Source: Euphorbia lathyris
Lineage: Eukaryota > Streptophyta > Magnoliopsida > Malpighiales > Euphorbiaceae
Direction of reading: 5' to 3'
Length of the DNA stretch: 64,000 bases
Assembly: GCF_963576675.1 (NCBI RefSeq)
Contig: NC_088919.1
Location: 48,878,501 to 48,942,500, forward strand
Shown here: positions 46,401 to 58,859 of the stretch, piece after piece
Layout: each line of letters starts with the position of its first letter
Position numbering within the stretch: the first letter of the stretch is position 1
The notes under the pieces: model-generated
What the model saw: only the letters and a program-made list of their open reading frames with translations
Told to the model about the DNA's origin: nothing
Databases searched by the model: none
Position numbers and translations under genes: made by a program

Positions 46401-49330
46401 TGCTGTGTTGTCCAGGATCTGACCACATTTCAGATGATTGGATATGCTAAGGCTAGGGACGGCCTATATCACTTTGAACCACTAGATTTTACCAAGACTT
46501 TTTCTACTGCTACCAAAATGATTCCAAATGACACTTCTCTTTGGCACAAACGATTGGGGCACCCTTCAATTCAAAGAAGCCTTACTCTACAAAGATTTTT
46601 CCCTCATTTTGTAGTACCTTCTGGTCATTTTCCCTGTAATGTCTGTCATTTAGCTAAAAAAAAGAAGAAAAACTATCCTCTTAGTTCTTCTATGTCTGAT
46701 GAATGCTTTGACTTATTACATATGGATATTTGGGGGCCTGTGCACCAATCCTTTAATGGAAAACATTATTTCCTAACCATAGTTGATGACCGTAGCAGAT
46801 TCACTTGGTTATATTTAATGCAACATAAGTCTGAAACAAGGGAAGCCATTCACACCTTTAATCATTATGTTCAGACCCAATTTCGTAAGAATATTAAAGC
46901 TATACGGACAGACAATGGTGCAGAATTCCAAATGCACTCTTTTTATGCACAATTTGGTATACTTCATCACACAAGTTGCCCTGAAACGCCGCAACAAAAC
47001 GGCGTTGTCGAAAGAAAACACCAAGACATTTTAAATGTCACAAGAGCCTTACTTTATCAAAGCAACTTACCAAATACATATTGGCCAGAGGCAGCAGCAC
47101 ATGCTGTTCACCTCATCAACAGATTGCCCACAAACACAACTCAAAATCCCATCCCATATGTTACCTTACATAAACAGCCCCCTAATTGGCATGATCTCAA
47201 AGTGTTCGGTTGCTTGTGTTATGCGTCTACCCTTGATAGACACAAAACAAAATTGACCCCTAGAGCCATCAGGTGTGTTTTTATGGGTTACAAACAGGGC
47301 ACGAAAGGCTATAAAGTGATGGATCTCCAAACCCATAAAATATTCCTATCTCGTAATGTTTATTTCTATGAGCATCACTTCCCCTACAAACAACCTCAGG
47401 TCCCACAAGATGACCAAATTCCCCTTCCAAATCTACCAGCCTTTGACCCATCCCTTGATTATCCTTCAGGCGAGGAGGAAACACCTATTATTCTTACTAA
47501 CAATCCAAATGAAAATGCAGGTGATACTGATACTGATACAGGAGATGGTGATTTCAATGGCAGCCCACATGTAGAAGACAATGTTGCCAATCCGTCCCAA
47601 ATTGTTAGACGATCAACTAGAGAGAGACATCCACCTAAATACCTACAAGACTATCATCACCGTCTAGCAGGATGCAATAGGAGTGTACAAACAAGTAAGG
47701 TACCTAACTCACCTCATCAATTGGAGAAGTGTCTCTCCTATGATAACTTGTCTTCTTGTAAAAGGGCTTTTGCCATCAACATAAGCTGTCAGCAAGAACC
47801 GACCAGTTATGAAGAAGCAGTGCAAAGCCAATATTGGCGGGAAGCTATTCAAACTGAATTAAAGGCGCTGGAAGCAAACAAAACTTGGTCAATCACCAAG
47901 CTTCCGATTGGGAAGAAACCGATTGGATGTAAGTGGATATTCAAGATTAAATACAAAGCAGATGGCTCCATAGAGACATACAAGGCTCGGTTAGTGGCCA
48001 AGGGTTTTACCCAACAAGCCGGACTCGATTTCACAGAGACCTTCGCTCCTGTAGCAAAAATCACCACCATCAGACTCTTTTTGGCTCTCTCAAGTATGAA
48101 CGGCTGGTTACTAGAACAAATGGATATAAATAACGCCTATCTCCATGGCGAAATCTCAGAAGAAGTCTATATGGTGATACCGCCTGGGTGCACAACAAAT
48201 TCATTGCCCACAGAGGTGTGTCGATTACACAAGTCTCTATATGGACTCCGGCAAGCGGGGAGACAATGGAATCTAAAACTCACTCAAGCTCTCAAGAACT
48301 TTGGTTTTCACCAAACAACATCAGATCCGTCACTATTCATAAGAATTTCAGGTACCAGATTTCTTGCTGTATTAGTATACGTGGATGATTTATTAGTGGC
48401 CTCAAATTGCCAAATGGAAATAGACTCCGTAAAAGCTTATTTACATGATTTGTTCAAAATTAAGGATCTTGGATCCCTGAAGTATTTTTTGGGCTTTGAA
48501 ATAGCCAGAAGTTCACAAGGCATTCACCTATGCCAAAGGAAATATTGTTTAGAATTGTTACAGGAGCAGGGATTCCTGGGAGCCAAACCAGTAAATACAC
48601 CTGCTGTCCCAAATTTCAAGCCTTCAGCTTCACCTATTCCACTAAAAAATGTCCCTGCATATAGACAATTGATTGGGAAACTCTTGTACTTGACACACTC
48701 TAGACCTGACATCAGTTATATCATAGGACAACTCTCTCAGCATCTAAACAACCCAACTCAGGATGATTTGCAAAGAGCACACAGAGTGCTTCGATACCTT
48801 AAACAGTCTCCTGGACAGGGCCTATTTTTTCCAACTAACAACACTGCTGAACTCAAAGGTTTTACAGATGCAGATTGGGCAGCCTGTGTTGAAACAAAAA
48901 GGTCTATAACAGGTTTCTGCATTTTTCTAGGCAAGGCATTGATATCATGGAGATCTAAAAAGCAGTCCATTGTGTCAAAGAGCTCCTCCGAAGCGGAATA
49001 TAGAGCCATGGCTATCACTGTTTCCGAAATTCAGTGGTTATTGTACTTAATGAAAGATTTCCACATCCATCAAAATGGTCCAGCAATGATTTTCTGTGAC
49101 AATTTAGCTGCATTACACATAGCCCACAATCCAGTTTTCCATGAGCGTACCAAACACATAGAGATAGACTGCCACTTGATTCGTGAAAAGCTCCAAGCCA
49201 ACATTGTCCATCTTCTACCGATCAGATCACACCATCAATTGGCAGACCTATTCACCAAAGCTCAACACCTCCCTCAGTTCAACCATTTCAAAACCAAACT
49301 CGGCCTATTGAATATCTACATGCCTCGTTT
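46401..49330 (+). CDS. Copia 3 pol: integrase, reverse transcriptase, RNase H
   Basis: One long open frame. Integrase has WHKRLGHPSIQ and CNVCHLAK, then LLHMDIWGP, IRTDNGAEF and QQNGVVERKHQ (DDE). Reverse transcriptase has CKWIFKIKYKADGSIETYKA, LEQMDINNAYLHGEISEEVY and LVYVDDLLVAS, an intact catalytic box. RNase H has FTDADWAACVETKRSITGF, SSSEAEYRAMA and IFCDNLAAL. The frame runs on into the 3' LTR to 49439. It begins within a shifted region, so expression would need the upstream frame repaired or supplied in trans. Confidence 0.9.
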
Positions 49331-49339
49331 GAGGGGGGG

Positions 49340-49611
49340 TGATACAATTCATCAAAGGGAGCAGAGCACTAATAGCATACAATGCACTCAGGTTGCAAAT
49401 ACCCATCACACCGTACAAAACAAATTCATTGCATCATAGTTTCTCTTTCCTCTTTGTACAGCTGTATATTTTTCTTTTGCTCCACGCCTAAAAGGCATCT
49501 TTGTATGTATATAAATATCTCTATGTTGAGCTGTTAATGGCAAGGAATGAAATTCCATTTCTTCACATTTATTTCTTCACATTTCTAGGTTAAATTCCTC
49601 CAACTTTATGA
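49340..49611 (+). repeat. 3' LTR of copia 3
   Basis: Identical to the 5' LTR by eye over 272 bp. It is preceded by the polypurine tract gagggggggt at 49331-49340. Confidence 0.95.
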
Positions 49612-49959
49612 ATAACTACCTTAAAATGAAAATTTTCAACAATTAAATGATATTTTAAGCAACTTTAATTCTTCAATTTTTTAGGTTTCATGTCATTTAG
49701 GTGGTGTATTTTATGAAAGAGAAAATTTATGTTTATAGAGAGAAAACTCCAAAAATGATGATTTTGAAAAATAAAAAATGCGGTTCTATAGTAACTGTGA
49801 TACTAAACAACTTCAATTCTTGAAAATTTTCATTTTTACATCGTTATCGGCCAAATTTGTAAAAATTAAAATTTTGCTAACCAAAGTTAGCGTTCTGCAA
49901 AAAAAAAAAAAAAAAAAGTGAAACCATAAAGCATTTATTTGAATTAACCCTTTTTTACA

Positions 49960-51547
49960 TCTTTTAAAATCGGCAGCTTTGGTGTGAGATGTAGAGATTT
50001 TAATTTGTTTTTTTTTAATTATTATCAGGATTGATATGTAAAGATTTTAAGTGTTATTACTCCATAGGTTCAATTTAGTAATCTAATAAAAAAACTAACT
50101 TAATCCAAATGGAATTTTTAAAATGAAGTTTACTGACATTATGTGAGATTTTAATTAGTTTAACAAATTTTTGGTTTTTCACGATGCAAATTTGGAATAA
50201 TTTGTTGTTGTCAATGCCTTTGGAAAAAAAAAAAAAAACTGTTAGCTTAAATTTGAAAAATATATATATATTTTTTTATTTAGCTTTGTTTTTGCAACTA
50301 CCCTAATGCAACATTTAAAACGACATTTATTTGAGAATGGAGAGAGTAGCATTTTAGTGTTGAAACATTAATGCCCGTTGTTGGAAAAAGTATTTTCACT
50401 CTCCCAGAGGCAAAAGGCATGACCACAGAGAAGAAGAAACGAGAGAGAAGAAAAAAAAAAAATTCACACTGATAAGGTTATCAAGTTTTACTAAGTTTAA
50501 TATTGAATATTTACATATTTTAGTTTAAAAATATAATTTAATGTTGTCAATTCATATGTAAGGTAAAATTCAATGAAGATGAAACCATTAAATATTTGGT
50601 GGTAGCTAGGTATGTATTAAATGTAAAAATAGTATTGACGACTAGTTGTGCAAAAATTGCAGATACATTAACAATCTACTATTGTCTTTTTATATTTAAT
50701 TTTTTTGTTTTTTGAAATATTTCTACTTTTTATATTATTTATATTTATATTATAGGTATATAGTGAAATTGGTTGTTGAAGATGCTATAGGGATTGGTAA
50801 ATTTGTGGTTTTTTGGCTATATCGTTATAAATTTAACTGGGATTTCTATAATTACTCTTGCAAATAATTTCAAAGAAAAACACTATGTTCTTCACGCAAT
50901 GATTAAAATTTTAAGTGTTGAAACTATATTTGAGATTCAAGTTAGCAATTTAGTTGATGATCTTAAACACATATTTCTTGATGTGTTTCATCACAAATAA
51001 TTTTTTTAAAATATTATTATCTGAAATGAAGTTGCTACCAATTTCAAATTATCATTCGTAAGTATATTTTTATAAGTATTCACTAACAAAAACTTTAAAA
51101 AAAAACGTAATGGATATATATGAGTATATTTTATGCATATATATATATATATATATAATTTTTTTTTGTCAATCACATTGTTAATATTAATAAACGATTC
51201 CAAGACGTTCTCAACTTCAAAAGAAATATAAACAAATCAATCATAATCCATTGCATCCATTTTCCAACTATTATTCGTAAGTGTTTTTTTTATGAGTATT
51301 CAAGAATTGTACCTGAATTTACTTATTATAATACTGTATTACAACTATTATTGATCTATTTTGAATCATTTTAGTAAAAATAAAATTAAAACATGAAGCG
51401 AAGCGAGGGTACCTTCTAGTTTTAAGATAAATCTAATTAGTTATAGTTAAATAAAATCTGAGCCCTTAAACTTAAACTAATAGTGTAGATTAAATGAACA
51501 AGTCATCTCCTGTTTTTAATCAACAGGAGAGGATCCGAATCCATTCT
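49960..51547. other. AT-rich intergenic DNA with a Helitron-like end
   Basis: 51392-51418 reads gaagcgaagcgag, ggtacctt, then CTAG followed by T, resembling some plant Helitron 3' ends. The ORFs at 50794 and 51006 have no domain. Nothing else is recognised. Confidence 0.45.
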
Positions 51548-51665
51548 AAATCATATTTAGAAACTTTTTATTGATCTCAATCAATTAAAAAGACCTAAAA
51601 ACAAGCTTTTGAATTTTTCGTTATTGAAGAATTCATCAAACAACTTTTCTAAAGAGCCATGTTCC
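51548..51665. repeat. Inverted copy of 43335-43445
   Basis: Blocks such as gaaactttttattgatctca, atcaattaaaaagac and cttttgaatttttcgttatt are the reverse complement of sequence at 43335-43445, about 8 kb away. Confidence 0.7.
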
Positions 51666-51714
51666 AAAATATGCAATCTTGTATTGTCTTTAAGGATAAA
51701 CAACGGCGACAACC

Positions 51715-52150
51715 AACTTATATTTGTATAAACCATTTATCAAAATAGTAATATATTGTGCACCATAAAGAATAATATTTGACAAGATTAAGGAGATAAT
51801 GCTTTAAATAAGGCTAATGAGTAACGAGCAATGCTTTAAAAGTTTTCACTATCATAATTTTATTATTTATCAATATCAAAATATAAATATGTAAACTAGG
51901 TGTAAAATAGAAAAATTACATTAATTATATTGAAGCAAAGAATTATTTGATAATCAACTTATTTATATTTACACAAACGATTGATCAAAATAGGAATATA
52001 TTGTGCGCACCATAAAGAATAAAATTCGACAAGATTAAGGATGCTTTAAACAAGGCTAATGAGTAATGCTTTAAAAGTTTTCCACTATAATAATTTTATT
52101 ATTCATGAATGTCATAATACCAATCTGTAAACTAGGTGAAAGATAGAAAA
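51715..52150. repeat. Tandem duplication, unit about 246 bp
   Basis: tatattgtgc at 51751 and 51997 and the following blocks (accataaagaat, gacaagattaagg, gcaatgctttaaaagtttt, gtaaactaggtg) repeat in the same order at an offset of about 246 bp. The copies have diverged by substitutions and indels. Noncoding. Confidence 0.7.
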
Positions 52151-52498
52151 ATACTTCAAATAAGTGGCAAAAGTTAGGTAAATACAAAACCTGAAGAGTT
52201 TCAGATTAAAATTACATTAATTTTACTGTTAACGAATGTCATAATATCAATTTGTAAACTATCCTAATCGCATCTAAGATTTTATAGGAATATGAAAGTC
52301 ATTTTTTTACGGGTGAATGTCGATATTCATTGTCCTTTAAAGTAGAAAACTCATCCTGATTAGCAATTCTATTCAATTTATTACACATTGAAAGGAAATG
52401 AGACAACATCGTCTTTGTTAGTTTTAGGGTCTTAAGATGTATTCGGTTCAGGGTTTTAACGTTTTTAAGCTAAATTCTGATTTCCCCCTAGAACCCTA

Positions 52499-52531
52499 GA
52501 GAGGTTTATAGCCATGGCGAGTACTAAGGTC
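52499..52531 (+). repeat. 33-bp direct repeat, copy 1
   Basis: gagaggtttatagccatggc and the following gagtactaaggtc match 54481-54513 at 31 of 33 positions. The two copies flank the decayed LINE fragment and the TAACG array. Confidence 0.85.
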
Positions 52532-52561
52532 CAGAGGATTGGTCATAATCTTTTACGTTTT

Positions 52562-52660
52562 AACATAACATAACGTGACGTAACGTAACGTAACGTAACG
52601 TAACGTAACGTAACGTAACGTAACGTAACGTAACGTAACGTAACGTAACGTAACGTAATG
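52562..52660 (+). repeat. TAACG pentanucleotide array
   Basis: About 17 consecutive TAACG units, nearly perfect, with degenerate variants (taaca, tgacg, taatg) at the edges. The regularity suggests recent slippage growth. Confidence 0.95.
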
Positions 52661-52818
52661 TGATGCTCGTTCAGGTGCCAGGCGTCATTGTAGTAGATTG
52701 TGGGCGATCGTTTAAAAAACAAATATTCGCATTTAAAGGCTTAAATTACTATGATGTTCTTTCTTTTAGTAGTTTCAATGTTGATTAGACCCATTTTAGG
52801 TGATACTCTTTCATAGGG

Positions 52819-54420
52819 TTGCTAAAGTACCGCAACACTCCATTCTTTCATAGGGTTGTTAAGGTACGCAAAACTCAGGCTCACTGTACCTCTCTTATTA
52901 TTTCTGGCGATCAACCCTCTTTCAACCTGGAGGAATTTTCTGCGCATGTCGTGGAATTTTACTCCACCCTGTTCCGAAATGCTAGACACCGCATTGACTT
53001 CTCCCAAGTGTCTGAGGTGATCCCATCGCTGCTATCAAATGATGATAATGATTTCCTTACCTCTAAGCCTAGTTTGCAGGATATCAGACAAGCAGTTTTT
53101 AGTATGAGTCCTGACAGTGCCCCGGGGCCTGATGGATTTGGAGGCGCTTTCTACCAGAACTTCTAGGATGTGATCGCCGATCTCTGTAACATGGTCCATG
53201 CTTTTTTTTTAAATAATGGTTGTATCTACCTTGGACTCAATTCCAATTTAATGGCGCTGCTTCCAAAATCTCAGGGGGCGAATAGAATTGAGAATTTCAG
53301 AGCAATTGTGATGAGCAACTTCTCATTTAAGATTATTTCCAAGATTCTAGCAGATCGGCTTGCTAAAATTGCCTCTCGGATCGTATCGAATAATCAGTTT
53401 GGGTTCATACAGGGTCGTAGTGTGCATCACTACATTGCGGCAGCCTCGAAAGGTATAACATGCTTGATATCCGGAAAGCCTTTGGCACTTTGGACTAGAA
53501 TTTCTTACTAGCGGTGCTTGAGGCTTTTGGTTTTTCATTGCATTTTAGGGACTGGATTCTGAATATACTTTCCTCTTCACGCATTTAAGTTTTGATTGGC
53601 GGAGCTGCTAAGGGTTATTTTGGTTGTTCTAGGGGGGTCAGACAGGGGGATCCGCTATCGCCTATTCTGTTTGGGCTTGCGGAGGATTTCTTCTCCCGTT
53701 GGATTGCGAGGCTTGAAGATGAAGGTCTCTATGCTCCGATGAAATATACTGGTAATACATCATTCCCATCTCACATATTATATGCAGATGACATGTTGGT
53801 TTTTGGCAAGGCTACCTTGCGTGACGCTAAAGCTCTAAAGGAGCTATTTCGGTTCTATGGAGAGATCTCTGGTCAGTAGGTCAGTTGGGGGAAATCGAGT
53901 GTTTATTTTGGGAAGCACGTCTCTCGTGTTAGAGGAACAGACTTGCGATTTTCCTAGGAATCTGCATGGACAATCTGCCATTCTCTTACCTGGGCGTGCC
54001 ACTATTCAAAGGGGCTCCGAGAGCGTGTTACTTTTGTAATCTGGCTGACAAATTTCTCCCCCAATTCAGTAATTAGAAAGGTAGTGCTCTCTCGCTAGCG
54101 GGTCGCCTTTCCATGGTTAAATCAGCTGTTACTGGCTCAATTGTTCACTCATTTTTCGTTTATAAATGGCCGACTAGTATCATTCGACGGATTAATAAAG
54201 CCGTTCAGAATTTTCTTTGGACCGGCTGTATCGATCAAAGGAAACTGATTTTGTGTAAAATGGGAGGTCTGCTGTCTTCGGATTGAGGAGGGTGGCCTTG
54301 GCGTGAAGAATTTTGGTGTGTTTAACTCAGCGTTGTTGGGGAAGGTCTGTTGGGGCCTGATACAAGGGGGAGGATTTGTGGTTGATTTGTTAAAACGAAG
54401 GTTTTTAACAGTTTCTAGCC
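52819..54420 (+). pseudogene. Decayed LINE reverse transcriptase fragment
   Basis: The plus-strand readings in several frames carry SPDSAPGPDGFGGAFYQNF, NFRAIVMSNFSFKIISKILA, DRLAKIASRIVSNNQFGFIQ, GVRQGDPLSPILFGLAEDFF and HILYADDMLVFGKA, the order of plant LINE reverse transcriptase with its YADD box. Stops at 53164, 53511 and 53878 and frame changes break it. The endonuclease and RNase H are not seen. No poly-A is found at its 3' side. Confidence 0.85.
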
Positions 54421-54480
54421 TTCCTAAGTTTTGCATCTCCCCCTCTTCCGTATGGTCATCTTGCAAATCAATGTACACTT

Positions 54481-54513
54481 GAGAGGTTTACAGCCATGGC
54501 GAGCACTAAGGTC
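54481..54513 (+). repeat. 33-bp direct repeat, copy 2
   Basis: See the copy at 52499-52531; it differs at two positions (c for t). Confidence 0.85.
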
Positions 54514-54935
54514 TCAAGTGTTCATGGCTTAAGCTTAGAAACTTACTGCCATTGTAGAACCCTCCCTAGCTTTATAAGTCTTTGTTGGACTCGCTAGATG
54601 GCTTGCCTCTCAAATAGCGGATGGTTGTACCATGATTGACAACAGGATGGAAAAATATCATCCCACCTATTCATTTATATCTCAATATTGTGAGTTGTAA
54701 CTTTTATATATATATGGAAAGCTGATTGAGTTGGATATTTTAGGATTGTTACTGCCAAAAATAGACACCCAACTAACATATATAGCTCTTTCCAGTCTTT
54801 CACCTACTACCAATTTTAATTACTAACCAATTTAATGTTATTGGTTAACATTAATCTAATATATATTTCATGCCTTATTTATTTTCCTATAAAATTGCAA
54901 CAACTATAACCCTCTTTATTATATATATATATATA
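54514..54935. other. Intergenic DNA left of the MULE
   Basis: 54838-54935 recurs at 14558-14690 (ggttaacattaatctaat, catgccttatttattttc, ataaaattg). A (TA)n run ends directly at the presumed MULE terminus. No gene is present. Confidence 0.5.
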
Positions 54936-55294
54936 GGTGAGATCAAGCGTGACAAGGTCTTAAGTTGTGACAATGAGCTTATTGTGTGACATAACAAAAC
55001 TACGTCGTTTTGGCAATAAAATTCAAAAAAAAAAAACGCGTCAATTAGCCTCTGTTCCTCACAGGAAAAACGCGCGAATCAAATATCTCAATTCTACTCT
55101 GTTCCTCACAGAAAAAATGCGATTTTATTCTCACAATCATCGATCGATTTCAAATCTGTATTCAGATTAAACTCTGAGTTTCTTCTCCGATGAATTATCG
55201 TTCAATTTTCCACTCTGAACATTACTGATCGATTCTTTTCACATCAACATTATCGATCGATTTCTCAACTGCATTCATATAATTCAATCTGAAT

Positions 55295-58200
55295 ATGGAA
55301 TACGAACACCAAAAAATGGAATCTGAAGACAACAATCAGTGCAATATGGAAGACAACACAACATCATCTCCAGGTATTTTGCTAATATCTGACACTTTAC
55401 ATTTTTTTTATAATAGATTTATATTAAATTTAGACGATATATATGGATTTCTTGATAATAATTGATCTAAACTTATTCTCAAAATTGATAATATATTTCT
55501 TATACTAATTATTAACAAAAACTGTACTGTAAATTCTAACAAATTGTAATTGTTATTCCATGTAAATATATTATTGGTTCCATAATAATATATTAGTTGT
55601 TCAAAATAGATATACTAATTGTTCCGAACTAATGTACCATTTGTTCAAAGTACATATTTGTCCTAATCTCAACTCTCTTACCTGTTTTGTAGATTTGCTT
55701 TCGCCTACTTACTCTTCTACTGCAATTGTACCTTATAATTTATTGATAATAATTGATCTAAACTTATTCTCAGACTTGATAATAGATTTCTTATACTAAT
55801 TATTAACAAAAACTGTACTGTAAATTCTAACAAATTGAAATTGTTATTCCATGTGAATATATTATTGGTTCCATAATAATATATTAGTTGTTCAAAATAG
55901 ATATGCTAATTGTTCCGAACTAATGTACCATTTGTTCAAAGTACATATTTGTCCTAATCTCAACTCTCTTACCTGTTTTGTAGATTTGCTTTCGCCTACT
56001 TACTCTTCTACTGCAATTGTACCTTACACACCAGAAGTAATCACAAGACTCAGCCCTAATGGAACAAAAATATGGATTCCTAATTGTTGAAATGAGTTAA
56101 AACCTGCTCTTGGAATGATATTTGAGAATTATAATGAAGCACAAGAATTCTACAAATCATATGCATGTGCTGGTGGATTTAATAGTAGGATATCAACTTC
56201 AAGAAAGAAACAAGGTGTTATAAAAGAATAATTTTTTGTATGCAATAAAGAAGGTTACAAATATCACAAAAGAAAAGCAACATCCAGTGATATAAAAACC
56301 AAAAAAAGGACACTCAGTCGCGTAGGAAGCAGTGCTAAAATGATTATCAAACTTTCCGACAATGCAAAATATGAAGTGACACAATTTAAAGAAGAACATA
56401 ATCATCTTCTATACACTCCAGGATCTGTACAATATCAAAAAGAGGGCAGGAACATGAACCTTCTACACAAAAAGATGGTAGTTAATAATGCAAAGGTAAA
56501 AAATCTTCTTCATAATACTTATGCATTATAAATAATGTATTCTGTTTATTTATAGAATTTTACTCATTTCATCTTAAAATAAATAAATTCTGATTTGGTT
56601 AAACAGATGAACGTTGGACCTCTCAAAACTTATAGACAAGCAAAGGAACTTTATGGAGGATATGAAAATATTGGTGCATCGAAGATAGATTTTAAGAACT
56701 TCCAGAGAGACTTGAAAGCATATATTAAGGATTCAGATGCACAAATGTTTGTAGATAATTTTTCAAAAAAAAAAGAGTTATGGAGTGCATTATTTTTTGA
56801 ATTTGAAGTAGATCAAGAAGGCAGACTATGTAGAGCTTTATGGGCAGACCCTGTATGTATCAAAAACTACGCTCTTTATGGTGATATGGTCTCATTTGAC
56901 ACCACATATAGCACAAACAGGTACTACATAATAATCTTTGGCATAAAATTATTGCTTTCTGCCATTCATATACTGATTATGAAACACAAAAATTCTGTCA
57001 TGTTCTTCAAACAGAAAACTTATTTTTATGTTACAATGTACAGGTATAATATGATATTTGGACCATTTACTGGGGTTGACAACCACAAAAAATGTATTAC
57101 ATTTGCATCTTGTTTCGTGGCTAATGAAGATATTGCATCATTTGAGTGGGTTTTTAAAACATTTCTGAAAGCAATGGGCAAGAATGAGCCGACTTGCTTG
57201 ATAACAGACCAAGATCCAGCAATGATAGTTGCAATAAAAAATGTTTTCAAAAAAACAGAACACAGATTTTGCATGTGGCACATTATGAAGAAGATGTCAG
57301 ACAAAATAGGTATGAAAAATAATTCTATGCTATTTATGTTCAATTGTCCAATTCAATAAATACAATGTTCCAAAATAATACATGTGTTGTTCCATACGAA
57401 TACATAAAATATTCCACAATTTTATATGTGTTGTTCAATACGCATAAATTAATTTTATTCTACCCTGTTTTCTGACAAATATAGGAAGATAAATAATGCA
57501 AGAAACAGATTTTATCACAAAGATAAATTCTTGCGTATGGAGTGTAGAGTTGGAACCAGAAGAGTTTGAACAAAAATGGATGGAAATCATTTCGGAATTC
57601 AATTTACAAGAACATGGATGGCTGAAACACATGTATGATATAAGATCAACATGGATTCCTACTTATTTCAGAGACTCATTCCTAGCGGGCTTAATGAGAA
57701 CAACATCAAGGTCAGAAAGTGAAAATCACTTCTTCACTTCTTTCACAAAAAGTCATTTAACTCTAATTGAATTCCTCCTCCGGTTTGAGGGTGCAATGGA
57801 AGCACAAAGACATGCACAAGGAAAAAATGACAATGATTCTAAACACTCAATACCTATGACTCAAACACCAATTCCTATTGAAAAACATGCATCAGAAGTA
57901 TTTACAAAAACAATATTCTACGAATTTCAAAAAGAAGTCATAGATGCTTCATTTAAATGTGGCGTTGATGATATACAGAAACAGCCTGACAAATGCATAA
58001 TCATTGTAAGGGAAAAAGGTAAAAAAACAACATATCAGGTTGTTTATAATACAGAAAACAGTGACACAACATGTTTATGTAAGATGTTCAATAGAGCAGG
58101 AATTCCCTGTAGACATATGGTTCTCGTATGGAAGGATAAAATGCTGGAAAAAATTCCTGACCAGTATGTGCTAAACAGATGGAAAATATTACAAGAGATA

Positions 58201-58641
58201 ACATTGCAAAATAATGTTATAGAAGAATGTGCCCGAACAATAGGAAAGAAAATAATGTTGAATAACTTATGGAGTGAGATTCACATGACTGTGTGTTTGG
58301 CTGAAGGGGATGAAGAGAAACTCAATAATCTCACAAGAAACATTCAATCATTGAGGACAGAGCTGGAAGCAAAGAAAAGAAAGAACATGAACAATTCAAC
58401 TAAAATTCAAGACATAGAGATGTTGGTTGGAACAAGTCGGCCCTCTGAAGTACTAATCAAAGAACCGAAAATTTCTAAAAACAAAGGAACTGGAATTCAG
58501 CTTACAAACAGTGAGAAAAGATTGAAGGGAGAAAAAGAGAAAGCAATTGAACAATAACAGAAAAAACAAAGGATGTGCAAAGGATGTCACCAATTGTGCA
58601 ACCACGACATTAGAAACTGCCCTAAAAAAACAAAGAGATAA
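55295..58641 (+). pseudogene. MULE transposase, FAR1/FHY3-related
   Basis: Exons 55295-55373, 55984-56495, 56607-56920, 57044-57309 and 57485-58641 all have GT and AG borders. They encode a FAR1-type DNA-binding region (MIFENYNEAQEFYKSYA, CNKEGYK), the MULE DDE region (SFDTTYSTNR, MIFGPFTGVDNHKK, LITDQDPAM, HRFCMWHIMKK), a SWIM finger (CLCKMFNRAGIPCRHMV) and a C-terminal knuckle (CKGCHQLCNHDIRNC). It is decayed: a TGA after WIPNC, a TAA after GVIKE, a one-base gain near 57523 and a TAA before the knuckle. It would normally bind the element's ends and catalyse cut-and-paste. Confidence 0.85.
55452..56027 (+). repeat. 291-bp tandem duplication over intron 1/exon 2
   Basis: 55452-55742 repeats at 55743-56027 with very few differences. 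Each copy contains part of the 22-bp-period array and the intron 1 acceptor plus the first bases of exon 2. The gene therefore has two equivalent acceptors, at 55692 and 55983. Confidence 0.92.
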
Positions 58642-58859
58642 GGTAAAAATCCTATGTCTAAACTCTGTTTCCTCTAACAGTATATTTTTGTTATTACCAG
58701 ACTTGTAAAGCTGTGATTTTTTTTGAAACAACTTGTTATTATAAGTCTTGATAATTACTTAGAATAATTACTGAATGCTGTAGAACAACATGTTCCATAT
58801 AAATATATCATTTGTTCATAATTAATATATGATTTGTTCCATATAAAAACGTTTATGCC

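Larger units (their letters stand above)
44661..49611 (+). mobile_element. Ty1/copia retrotransposon 3 with identical LTRs
   Basis: The LTRs at 44661-44932 and 49340-49611 (272 bp) show no difference that I can find. They are flanked by ataac at 44656-44660 and at 49612-49616. A perfect primer site and a polypurine tract are present. Pol is open from integrase to RNase H. Gag has a one-base loss near 45556 and there is a small deletion/frameshift near 46395. This is the youngest element in the window. LTR ends read TGATAC...TTATGA, not the usual TG...CA. Confidence 0.96.
44564..49950. mobile_element. Mutator-type foldback MITE split by copia 3
   Basis: The left arm (44564-44660) and right arm (about 49845-49950) are inverse copies: atttcaaataaa, tggtttcac, ttttttgcag, caaaattttcatttttccaa and aaatttgaccgataac on the left each have an inverse on the right. 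Flanks ttttttata (44555-44563) and ttttttaca (49951-49959) are 8 of 9 identical. Without copia 3 the element is about 430 bp. Confidence 0.65.

Noticed and set aside
36833..49616. Copia 2 and copia 3 both have ataac as their 5-bp duplication
   Set aside because: The elements belong to different families and lie in opposite orientation. Sharing a 5-mer in A/T-rich DNA is probably chance.
54149..54478. Minus-strand ORF of 109 codons
   Set aside because: Antisense to the decayed LINE fragment. It is Pro/Thr-rich by composition, with no family match.
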